Assembly: GCA_012516115.1 (NCBI GenBank)
Contig: JAAYXC010000120.1
Span: forward strand, 1 to 12,295
Source: Bacillota bacterium
GTDB taxonomy: Bacteria; Bacillota; UBA4882; JAAYXC01
Length of the DNA: 12,295 bases
Direction of reading: 5' to 3'
Part shown: positions 7,172-12,295 of the stretch, piece by piece
How positions within the stretch are numbered: position 1 is the first letter of the stretch
How the letters are laid out: every line of letters begins with the position of its first letter
Program-made: the position numbers and the translations under genes
Notes under the pieces: generated by a model
Databases searched by the model: none
Told to the model about the DNA's origin: nothing
What the model saw: the letters and a program-made list of their open reading frames with translations, nothing else

Positions 7172-8707
7172 ATGGAAGCAGTTTTACGTTTTGCCCACAA
7201 TAACTCCGTTTATCTGGAAAGAGTTCTCGCGCTGGCCGGCCAGGCCGCGGCGGCCCGCCACGATGAGCCGAACGGCATCTACTACCGCCTGACCTTTCCC
7301 CGGGAGCGCTTCTCCGATCTCTTCGCGGCGCTGGAGTACGCGAAGAATTGGGAATCCACCACCCTGGAGGTGGAAGGTCGCGTCTTAAACGCCCGGCAAC
7401 TCCGGGAGGTGGTGGCCTGCCCCCGGGCGGGTCTGAAAGCCGAGGATCCCCGGGCCTACTGCCGGGGTGGCTGGCCGGGACGCCTCTTCCCCTGTCGGGC
7501 CATCCGCGTCGACGAGTCCGATGAGCACGGGTGGTTTAGGTTCGGCCGCCTGGAAGGTGAAGTTTTCATCGTCGACAAAGAGAAGATCGCCCGGACAATT
7601 CGCCTTCAGCTGGCCGAGGGCCATTACGATCTCTGCCCCTTGCTCCGCCCCGAAGAGATCGAAAGCGTGCTGTCCGAACTCCCGGCCACCATCGATCCCC
7701 GCCGGGATCCCGGATGGGATTATCGCCATGACTGGGTGAAGGGACGCCTGGTCCCGGTGGGGGTTCAGAAGACCACCGCCACCGGCGCCAAAGCCAAGAA
7801 CGCCGAAGGAACGCCCAGACTCCCGGCCCAACCGCGGGAAGGACGACGGCGCTACGTCCCCGAAGTGACCTATGCGGAGATCGGTGGATTAAAAGAGCAA
7901 CTCAATCTCATCCGGGAGACGGTGGAACTCCCCCTCCGCCATCCGGAAGTCTTCCAGCATCTCGGGATCACCCCGAACCGGGGGGTTCTTCTCTGGGGAC
8001 CGCCGGGGACGGGCAAGACGCTCATCGCCAAAGCCGTGGCCAACCAGTGCCGGGCGCATCTCGCCATCGTCCGCGGGCCGGAGGTCAAGTCCAAATGGCA
8101 TGGCCAGTCCGAGTCGAATCTACGGGAGATCTTCGATGAGGCCCGGGAAAACGCTCCGGCCATCATCCTCTTCGACGAGATCGACGCCCTCGTCCCCAAC
8201 CGCGATACCCTCAATCACGACGTGAACGTGAGCATCGTCTCCCAGCTCTTGACGCTCATGGACGGCATCGAGGAACGCGGCCAGGTGGTCATCATCGGGA
8301 CGACGAACCGACCGGAGGCCATCGACCCCGCCTTCCGTCGGCCGGGCCGTTTCGACCTGGAAATCGAGATCGGACTGCCCGACGATGCCGCCCTCCGCGA
8401 GATCCTGGCCATCCATACGGCCAGGATGCCCCTGGCCGAGGACGTCTGCCTCGACCGCCTGGTCCCCCACCTGCGGGGGCTGACCGGCGCCGATGTCGCC
8501 GCCCTTTGCAAAGAAGCCGCCCTGGTTTGCCTGCGGGAGCGGCTCCGCTTCGAACGGGACGACCTCGTCCTCCAGGGTACGCTGGAGGAGATGAAGGTCA
8601 GCGCCCTCCACTTCGAACGGGCCCTCCAGACCCTTCAGGCCAGACGGGAAGGCCCCGCGGCCAATCTCCGCCTGCGGTCCCTCAAATCCACCACCAACCG
8701 CCGTTAA
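7172..8707 (+). CDS. Cdc48-like AAA ATPase with uncharacterised N-terminal domain
   Basis: A 511-residue protein with one AAA module. Motifs: Walker A GPPGTGKT (276-283), pore-loop segment KSKWHGQSESN with aromatic Trp309, Walker B IILFDEID (331-338), inter-subunit signalling DGIEERG (364-370), sensor 1 TTNR with Asn379, arginine-finger segment FRRPGRFD (388-395), and the LTGADVAALCKEAA sensor-2 helix. These match Cdc48/VAT-type unfoldases, and a hexameric ring that threads substrates is the expected form. Residues 1-200 match no N-domain I know: Cys83, Cys97, Cys108 and Cys155 could bind a metal, and a basic, Ala/Pro-rich linker (200-228) joins it to the AAA module. There is no second ATPase ring, zinc protease domain or HbYX-type tail, so it is not an FtsH or a proteasome-coupled ARC. 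AGGAG lies 9 bases before ATG 7172. Its stop overlaps the convergent diguanylate cyclase stop. Confidence 0.9.
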   Translation: MEAVLRFAHNNSVYLERVLALAGQAAAARHDEPNGIYYRLTFPRERFSDLFAALEYAKNWESTTLEVEGRVLNARQLREVVACPRAGLKAEDPRAYCRGGWPGRLFPCRAIRVDESDEHGWFRFGRLEGEVFIVDKEKIARTIRLQLAEGHYDLCPLLRPEEIESVLSELPATIDPRRDPGWDYRHDWVKGRLVPVGVQKTTATGAKAKNAEGTPRLPAQPREGRRRYVPEVTYAEIGGLKEQLNLIRETVELPLRHPEVFQHLGITPNRGVLLWGPPGTGKTLIAKAVANQCRAHLAIVRGPEVKSKWHGQSESNLREIFDEARENAPAIILFDEIDALVPNRDTLNHDVNVSIVSQLLTLMDGIEERGQVVIIGTTNRPEAIDPAFRRPGRFDLEIEIGLPDDAALREILAIHTARMPLAEDVCLDRLVPHLRGLTGADVAALCKEAALVCLRERLRFERDDLVLQGTLEEMKVSALHFERALQTLQARREGPAANLRLRSLKSTTNRR

Positions 8708-9603
8708 TCCTCCTCTTCCCGGCCGCAAAGCCTGAACCCGCCCTGGGCCACCGGATACGCCACGCAGTTCCTCCCCGCTTCTTTGGCCCGGTACAGGGCC
8801 CGATCGGCCATCTCCACCAGGTCTTCCGGTTCTTTCATTTGGGCCCCTAGCTCCGCCACGCCGATGCTCAGACTGAGTGCCCGGGGACCTTCCGGGGTCT
8901 CGAGCCGTTGCGCATGAACCCGGAGCCGCAGCCTCTCCGCCAGGTTGACCGCCTGTTCCAGGCCGGTGCGGGGGAGCAGTACCGCGAACTCATCCCCGGC
9001 ATAGCGGAAGACGAGGTCCGTCCCCCGGATCACCTCCTTGATCAACCCGGCCACCCGTTCCAGGACCTCGTTGCCGACCAGATGGCCCAGCGTATCGTTG
9101 ATGTTCTTGAAGTGATCGATATCGATGAAGATAAGTGCCAGCGGCGCGCGGAGTCGTCTGGCCTTCTCCCACTCTTCGCCCAGAAAACGGGCGAAGGAGC
9201 GATGGTTATAAAGTTTGGTCAACGGATCGGTCCGGGAATCGACCTCCGCCCTGATCCGCTGGACGGCCAGATCGCCCCGGGTCTCTTCGAACCGGCGCAT
9301 GACCCGCCGGAGATCGGCGCGGAGGGTCTCCAGTTCGTCCGCGCCGCGGATGCGGGGCGGAGGGGGTCCCGGGTCCATCATGCGGACCAGATCGCCGAGG
9401 CGGAGAAGGCGCCGGCGAAGGGGGCGGATGAAGAAGATCTCGGTGAGCGCCCAGAGCCCCCCGCCGGCCGTATAGGCCAGGAAGATCCCCACCAGCCGGG
9501 CCCGGTAATCCCAGGCCAAAAGACGGCCCCCCTGCCAGATGGCCAGGCCGAGGAGGACGAAATAGAGGACACAGATGGTTCGGAGTCGTCGCTGCAGGAT
9601 CAA
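8704..9603 (-). CDS. Membrane diguanylate cyclase (2 TM, HAMP-like, GGDEF)
   Basis: Makes cyclic di-GMP from two GTP. The 299-residue product has two helices (about 9-29 and 37-58) separated by only about eight residues, so no external sensor domain. A HAMP-like linker follows (RPLRRRLLRL, then DELETL near 89-94), and then a GGDEF domain opening with SRTDPLTKLYNHRSF. The active site reads AGDEF (202-206), a common active variant, and FIDIDHFKNIND supplies the metal-binding Asp. The inhibitory site RGTD (193-196) stands exactly five residues before AGDEF, so product inhibition is likely. GGAGG (9611-9615) is 7 bases from TTG 9603 but only 1 base from GTG 9609, so I chose TTG. It lies 73 bases after the GNAT gene, probably the last gene of that unit. 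Confidence 0.92.
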   Translation of the reverse strand: MILQRRLRTICVLYFVLLGLAIWQGGRLLAWDYRARLVGIFLAYTAGGGLWALTEIFFIRPLRRRLLRLGDLVRMMDPGPPPPRIRGADELETLRADLRRVMRRFEETRGDLAVQRIRAEVDSRTDPLTKLYNHRSFARFLGEEWEKARRLRAPLALIFIDIDHFKNINDTLGHLVGNEVLERVAGLIKEVIRGTDLVFRYAGDEFAVLLPRTGLEQAVNLAERLRLRVHAQRLETPEGPRALSLSIGVAELGAQMKEPEDLVEMADRALYRAKEAGRNCVAYPVAQGGFRLCGREEED

Positions 9604-9610
9604 GCCCACC

Positions 9611-9615
9611 CCTCC
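9611..9615 (-). promoter_or_regulatory. Ribosome binding site deciding the diguanylate cyclase start
   Basis: GGAGG on the minus strand, one base from the longest-frame GTG (9609) but 7 bases from TTG 9603. The spacing supports TTG as start. Confidence 0.55.
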
Positions 9616-9676
9616 ACCTACTCATTCGTGGTCCTGTCCGCTTCTCCCTGCCGGGAGGGGAGAGCCTCCGTCAAGC

Positions 9677-10120
9677 CTAGAGCTCGACGATAAAACTATA
9701 ACCGTGCTTCTTGAATCCCAGGCGTTCGTAAAAGCCATGGGCCGCCTCTCGCTTTAAATTGCTCGAGAGGGCCATCTTGTAACAACCCGCCTCTTTACAT
9801 CGGGCGAAGGCATACTCCATCATCTGCCGGCCGATGCCTCTCCCACGGTAGGCGGCCTCGACCACCAGATCCTCGACGATTCCTGAAGGTGCGCCGTGGT
9901 GGGCCAGGTTGTCCATGATGAGCAGGGCAAAACTCCCCACGACCTCCCCGTCCAGGATGGCCAGATAGATGCGGTAGTTGGGGTAGCGCTGCAACCGGGC
10001 GAAGATCGCGCGCGCCTCGTCCAAGCCTAAAACCCGGCCCTCGTCTCCATCAAGCTCGGCGTAGAGGGCAAGAAGAGAAGGAAGGTCTTCCTCCTTTGCC
10101 GCGCGGATGACCAGGGGCAT
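9677..10120 (-). CDS. GNAT family N-acetyltransferase
   Basis: Soluble acyl-CoA-dependent N-acyltransferase, 147 residues, the usual single-domain size. Motif A is clear: IVEDLVVEAAYRGRGIGRQM (81-100) with the RGRGIG pyrophosphate-binding loop at 92-97. AAHGFYERLGFKK (126-138) is the typical motif B helix-turn near the C-terminus. The substrate (amine, protein N-terminus, antibiotic) cannot be told. GGAGG lies 7 bases before ATG 10120. It follows the NYN gene by 34 bases on the same strand, so the two are likely co-transcribed; no functional link is evident. Confidence 0.92.
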   Translation of the reverse strand: MPLVIRAAKEEDLPSLLALYAELDGDEGRVLGLDEARAIFARLQRYPNYRIYLAILDGEVVGSFALLIMDNLAHHGAPSGIVEDLVVEAAYRGRGIGRQMMEYAFARCKEAGCYKMALSSNLKREAAHGFYERLGFKKHGYSFIVEL

Positions 10121-10154
10121 ACCCGCACCTCCTATCTCCCGTGGCAGGAAGCTT

Positions 10155-10916
10155 TCAACCGGAGTTCTTGCCGAAGCCGACCACTACATAGGTCCCGCTG
10201 CGCGGGTCGGTGTTGAGCTGGACGATCCCGCGACGCTCCGCGTCCTTGAGGAGATCGCTGAAGGTCCGGTACCCGTAAGCCGACTCGGTGAAGGAAGGGC
10301 TCTTCCGTTTCATGGTATCCTTGATCATCGAGGCCCAGAGTACTTCTTTGTTCTCGCGCATAAGGGCCATGATGGACTCGATCAAGAGCTCAAAGGCCTC
10401 CCGCTTGGCCTCGGGAATGTCTTTATCGAGTTTGGGCGGGGCGCCCAGGGTGCTCTCCAGGTCCTCGTAGAAGATGAACTCATCGCAGCTGGCGACCAAA
10501 AGATCCGAGGTGGATTCGCGCATCCCCAGGCCGATGACGCGTTTACCGTTCTCCTTGAGCTTGGAGACGAGGGGGGAGAAGTCGCTGTCGCCCGAGATGA
10601 TGACGAAGGTATCGATGTGTTCCTTGGCGTAACAGAGGTCCAGGGCATCCACGCAGAGCCGGATGTCCGCCGAATTCTTGCCGGTTTTCGTCCGGCGCGG
10701 GATCTCGATGAGCTCGATCCCGGCCTCGTGGAGCTCGGCCTTGTACTCCGGGAAACGCGCCCAGTCGGCGTAGGCCCGCTTCACGATGACCTTGCCTTTC
10801 TCCACCAGCCGGGCGAGGACCTTTTGGATCTGGAACTTGATCTTCTTGCCTTTGAAACCCAGGGCGAGGTTCTCGAAATCGATGTAGACCGCCAGGGCGT
10901 GCTCCGTCGAAATCAA
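10155..10916 (-). CDS. NYN-domain (LabA/DUF88-like) putative ribonuclease with C-terminal OST-HTH/LOTUS domain
   Basis: A 253-residue two-domain protein. Residues 7-150 form a PIN-like NYN domain: AVYIDFENLAL with Asp13, KNSADIRLCVDAL with Asp84 and Asp90, and VIISGDSDFSPLV with Asp110 and Asp112, the acidic cluster expected to hold metal for RNA cleavage. Residues about 170-253 match the OST-HTH (LOTUS) pattern: a helix AFELLIESIMAL, then FTESAYGYRTFSDLLKDAERRGIV, then a final strand. OST-HTH is thought to bind RNA. The annotation as RNase is by family; substrates are unknown. GGAGG (10925-10929) is 8 bases before TTG 10916; ATG 10931 overlaps the site itself, so TTG is preferred. The frame runs upstream to 11024 through an inverted-repeat remnant; that extension looks non-coding. 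GNAT and diguanylate cyclase genes follow on the same strand. Confidence 0.9.
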   Translation of the reverse strand: MISTEHALAVYIDFENLALGFKGKKIKFQIQKVLARLVEKGKVIVKRAYADWARFPEYKAELHEAGIELIEIPRRTKTGKNSADIRLCVDALDLCYAKEHIDTFVIISGDSDFSPLVSKLKENGKRVIGLGMRESTSDLLVASCDEFIFYEDLESTLGAPPKLDKDIPEAKREAFELLIESIMALMRENKEVLWASMIKDTMKRKSPSFTESAYGYRTFSDLLKDAERRGIVQLNTDPRSGTYVVVGFGKNSG

Positions 10917-10924
10917 ACCGTTTT

Positions 10925-10929
10925 CCTCC
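10925..10929 (-). promoter_or_regulatory. Ribosome binding site deciding the NYN gene start
   Basis: GGAGG on the minus strand lies inside the first codons of the ATG 10931 frame and is 8 bases before TTG 10916. ATG 10931 has no good site of its own. Confidence 0.55.
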
Positions 10930-10983
10930 ATGGATCTCGCCCGTCGCCGGACGAACCCGCTTTTAGATGGTTCCATTAAAAAC

Positions 10984-11125
10984 GTTGTGAAAAAGCCCGA
11001 ACTCAGCCCCGTCCTTCCGGGCACCCCCTGGTATGATTTAATCCATCCCCAGGCTTGATTTAGTAGTCGTAGTAAGGGGGGGGCCGGGGGGTGAGTTTGA
11101 ACTCCGGCTTGAGGTTTTTCACACC
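10984..11125. mobile_element. Possible insertion-element remnant bounded by short inverted repeats
   Basis: GTTGTGAAAAA (10984-10994) and the reverse complement of GGTGTGAAAAA (11115-11125) match at 10 of 11 bases and face each other across 142 bp. Further in, CGAACTCA on the left and a GTTCAAACTCA-like stretch on the right also correspond loosely. The interior holds TGGTATGAT (11029-11037), an extended -10-like box on the plus strand, and G8/G6 runs (11076-11091), but no gene. It would fit two ends of an IS joined after loss of the transposase. I see no target duplication beside it, so this is tentative. Confidence 0.35.
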
Positions 11126-11156
11126 GCTTTTGAACCGCGTGTAATCATCTATGATA

Positions 11157-11504
11157 TTAAATAAAAAGATGCGCGATGGCAATCCGGGTTTTTCCGGGGA
11201 TCGCTGGGGAATCGACCTTGGCTTGCATCGCGGTGGCGGAAACGATCCGCGTGACGGCCACCGTGCAACCGATCATGAAGCCCAGGATCAGCATGGCCGG
11301 GAGGCTCCACGCCAGGCCGACCAGGCCGAAGACGATCCCTCCCGCCGCCACGGCCAGATAATACCCGGCCACTTTGAGGAAGTCGCCGGTGACCGCATAG
11401 ACCGCCCAGGGCAGGCCGACCATGTAGGCCGCGTCCCCCAGCTGGGAGACGAACTGGCCCAGTAGGGAACCGGTGATGATGAGCAAGTGTTTGATCTTTT
11501 TCAC
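11157..11504 (-). pseudogene. MFS transporter remnant with apparent internal deletion
   Basis: The 115-residue frame starts like an MFS_3 exporter: GQFVSQLGD (16-24) and a first helix ending in WAVYAVTGDF match helix 1 and the following loop. It then jumps to two helices (about 47-67 and 68-92) whose pattern, SLPAMLILGFMIGCTVAVTR then AMQAKV, resembles helices 9-10 of such proteins, and stops soon after at AHLFI. A complete member has about 400 residues, so about six to eight helices appear lost from the middle and the C-terminus is missing. GTG 11504 has AAGGAG (11515-11520) 10 bases upstream; a longer ATG at 11525 has no site. It may still be translated. Assigning the second part to helices 9-10 is inference; a small unknown membrane protein is the alternative. 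Confidence 0.5.
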
Positions 11505-11529
11505 CTTTTTCTCTCTCCTTAACATTTTA

Positions 11530-11557
11530 ATCCTACTTGATAGACATTATTTTTCAA
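11530..11557 (-). promoter_or_regulatory. Candidate promoter before the MFS remnant
   Basis: On the minus strand, TTGAAA (11552-11557) and TAGGAT (11530-11535) are separated by 16 bases, 5 of 6 and 4 of 6 matches to the sigma-70/sigma-A boxes. The first box lies just past the stop of the broken transposase. Confidence 0.35.
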
Positions 11558-11562
11558 AGCAT

Positions 11563-11973
11563 TCAGATTTCTTTTCGCGTCCAATCCTCAAAGGCCGGGA
11601 TCGTCGTCCCTTGCAGATGGTGGTGGGCCTGATGGCGGAGATAATCGCCGAGGCGGTCGAGTTCCTCCCCGGCCACCGGGAAAACCCCATACCCCCTCTG
11701 CCAGGCGAAATCGCCCCCGGGGCGGTAAAAATGATCGACCCAGTGGGAACTCGATCCCTTGAGCCGGCCGATAAACGGGGCAAGCATAGCCCCGGGGGCA
11801 AGGACGATATGCACATGGTCCCGCCGACGGCCATGGCCGTCCCTCCGTATTCAACGATCTTGCCGTAAAGGTATTCGTGGAGCTTGGGCCGGAGATCTTC
11901 ATCGAGAAGGGGACGGCGGAATTTCGTTACCCAGACGGCATGATAAAAAATGCAACCCTCTTTGTTCTGGCAT
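11563..11973 (-). pseudogene. IS200/IS605-type TnpA (Y1/HUH transposase), broken by two frameshifts
   Basis: Read in pieces, this strand gives a TnpA-like protein of about 136 residues, the normal size. ATG 11973, with GGAGG (11981-11985) 7 bases upstream, opens MPEQRGLHF. At a T6 run (11945-11950) the frame must move by +1 to continue YHAVWVTKFRRPLLDEDL and on to EYGGTAMAVGG. Near 11818-11826 it must move back by -1 to give DHVHIVLAPGA, which contains the HUH motif (HVH), then RLKGSSSHWV, FAWQRGYGVFPV, and DYLRHQAHHH with the candidate catalytic Tyr. It ends at TGA 11563. So there is one extra base and one missing base, which cancel outside the middle. No TnpB is present, and I could not find clear end hairpins. 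Confidence 0.75.
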
Positions 11974-12064
11974 TGGGTAGCCTCCAGGTATCTCTTTGCC
12001 CGGTCACCATATTATACTATCTATATTCCGATCGGGGGCGGCCGGGGTTTTATCTTCCCCAATA

Positions 12065-12295
12065 TTATCTAGGAATAAAAATTGTTTTTTCCCGGTCTGT
12101 CCGCCAAATATCACCGGCAGTAAAGACAAAGTAAAAATAGTTTTTATTAATTCCCATAAGTAATGTATTTTCTTTGTTTAAAATGATTTTTGAAATAATA
12201 TGTGGCTTCATATTTTTTTGCATGGCAAAAAGATTGATGACTCCCTTCTCGGTCATCGTTGCCACCAAAATTTTATTTCCATCCCTATATAATCC
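12065..12295 (-). CDS. C-terminal part of an unrecognised protein (5' end outside window)
   Basis: The frame is open from the window edge to TAG 12065, giving 76 residues from GLYRDGNKILVATM to DREKTIFIPR. The pattern of short beta-like stretches separated by turns (NKILVATM, GVINLFAM, NTLLMGI, YFYFVFTAG) would suit the last blades of a propeller-like or other all-beta domain, but I recognise no family. The DNA is markedly AT-rich (many AAA, ATT and TTT codons), unlike the GC-rich genes to the left, which hints at a different origin. A TTG at 12268 and an ATG at 12256 are possible internal starts, but neither has a clear ribosome site, so a larger gene is more likely. Confidence 0.5.
   Translation of the reverse strand, partial: GLYRDGNKILVATMTEKGVINLFAMQKNMKPHIISKIILNKENTLLMGINKNYFYFVFTAGDIWRTDREKTIFIPR

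Noticed and set aside
461..8728. Long open frames opposite the real genes, for example 1930-2607 plus, 2948-3346 plus and 8120-8728 minus
   Set aside because: They are shadows typical of GC-rich coding DNA: Arg/Ser/Pro-rich, no ribosome sites, and opposite genes with clear family motifs.
9643..9658. Hairpin CTCCC-TGCC-GGGAG between GNAT and diguanylate cyclase genes as terminator
   Set aside because: Only five strong pairs and no T-tract on the coding strand.
10917..11024. Longer NYN protein starting at 11024
   Set aside because: The extra residues are encoded by the inverted-repeat remnant and leader, and neither upstream start has a ribosome site.
11076..11091. G8-CC-G6 run as a G-quadruplex
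   Set aside because: Four separate G3 runs with loops cannot be laid out; at best a weak two-layer structure.
11941..11951. Programmed -1 frameshifting at T TTT TTA in the transposase
   Set aside because: The heptamer is in the correct phase, but a -1 slip leads to a stop within six codons; the continuation needs +1, so a base insertion fits better.
12044..12060. GGGG/CCCC hairpin as terminator or IS end hairpin
   Set aside because: A four-base stem with a nine-base loop and no T-tract is too weak to call.
1..12295. CRISPR array, tRNA or rRNA genes
   Set aside because: No regularly spaced direct repeats and no cloverleaf or rRNA-like segments were seen on reading.

Overview
The window suggests a GC-rich bacterium with an outer membrane. 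The left edge carries the first steps of lipid A synthesis (lpxC, fabZ, lpxA). Ribosome binding sites are strong GGAGG types, and several genes seem to start at TTG or GTG. Together these would fit a diderm, possibly thermophilic, member of the Bacillota, but that lineage guess is inference and no marker gene here settles it.

Layout. Positions 1-5170 are a minus-strand block, read right to left. It starts with a large membrane protein that looks like an ABC permease (2639-5170). This overlaps by 1 base an amino-acid-transporter-type ABC ATPase (1890-2639). Then come lpxC (916-1752), fabZ (461-889) and the 5' part of lpxA (1-277, running off the window). An extended -10 promoter (5195-5200) lies just upstream of the permease. 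Positions 5319-8707 are a plus-strand block: a 12-helix MFS exporter, a small membrane-anchored protein that resembles a degenerate glycosyltransferase 2 N-terminus, a hairpin terminator or attenuator, and a Cdc48-like AAA ATPase with an unusual N-terminal domain. Positions 8704-10916 are again minus strand: an NYN-OST-HTH protein, a GNAT acetyltransferase and a membrane diguanylate cyclase, closely spaced.

Positions 10980-12295 look like a decay zone. There is a 142-bp piece bounded by short inverted repeats, an MFS gene that appears to have lost its middle, an IS200/IS605-type TnpA broken by two opposite single-base shifts, and at the edge the AT-rich C-terminus of an unrecognised gene.

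The most interesting unit is the permease/ATPase pair next to the lipid A genes. The permease has one N-terminal helix, about 650 extracytoplasmic residues, three more helices, and an EAA-like ATPase-coupling motif at its very C-terminus. This mixes the topology of FtsX/MacB proteins with the coupling motif and ATPase type of importers. A role in moving an envelope lipid or glycolipid is plausible from context but unproven.
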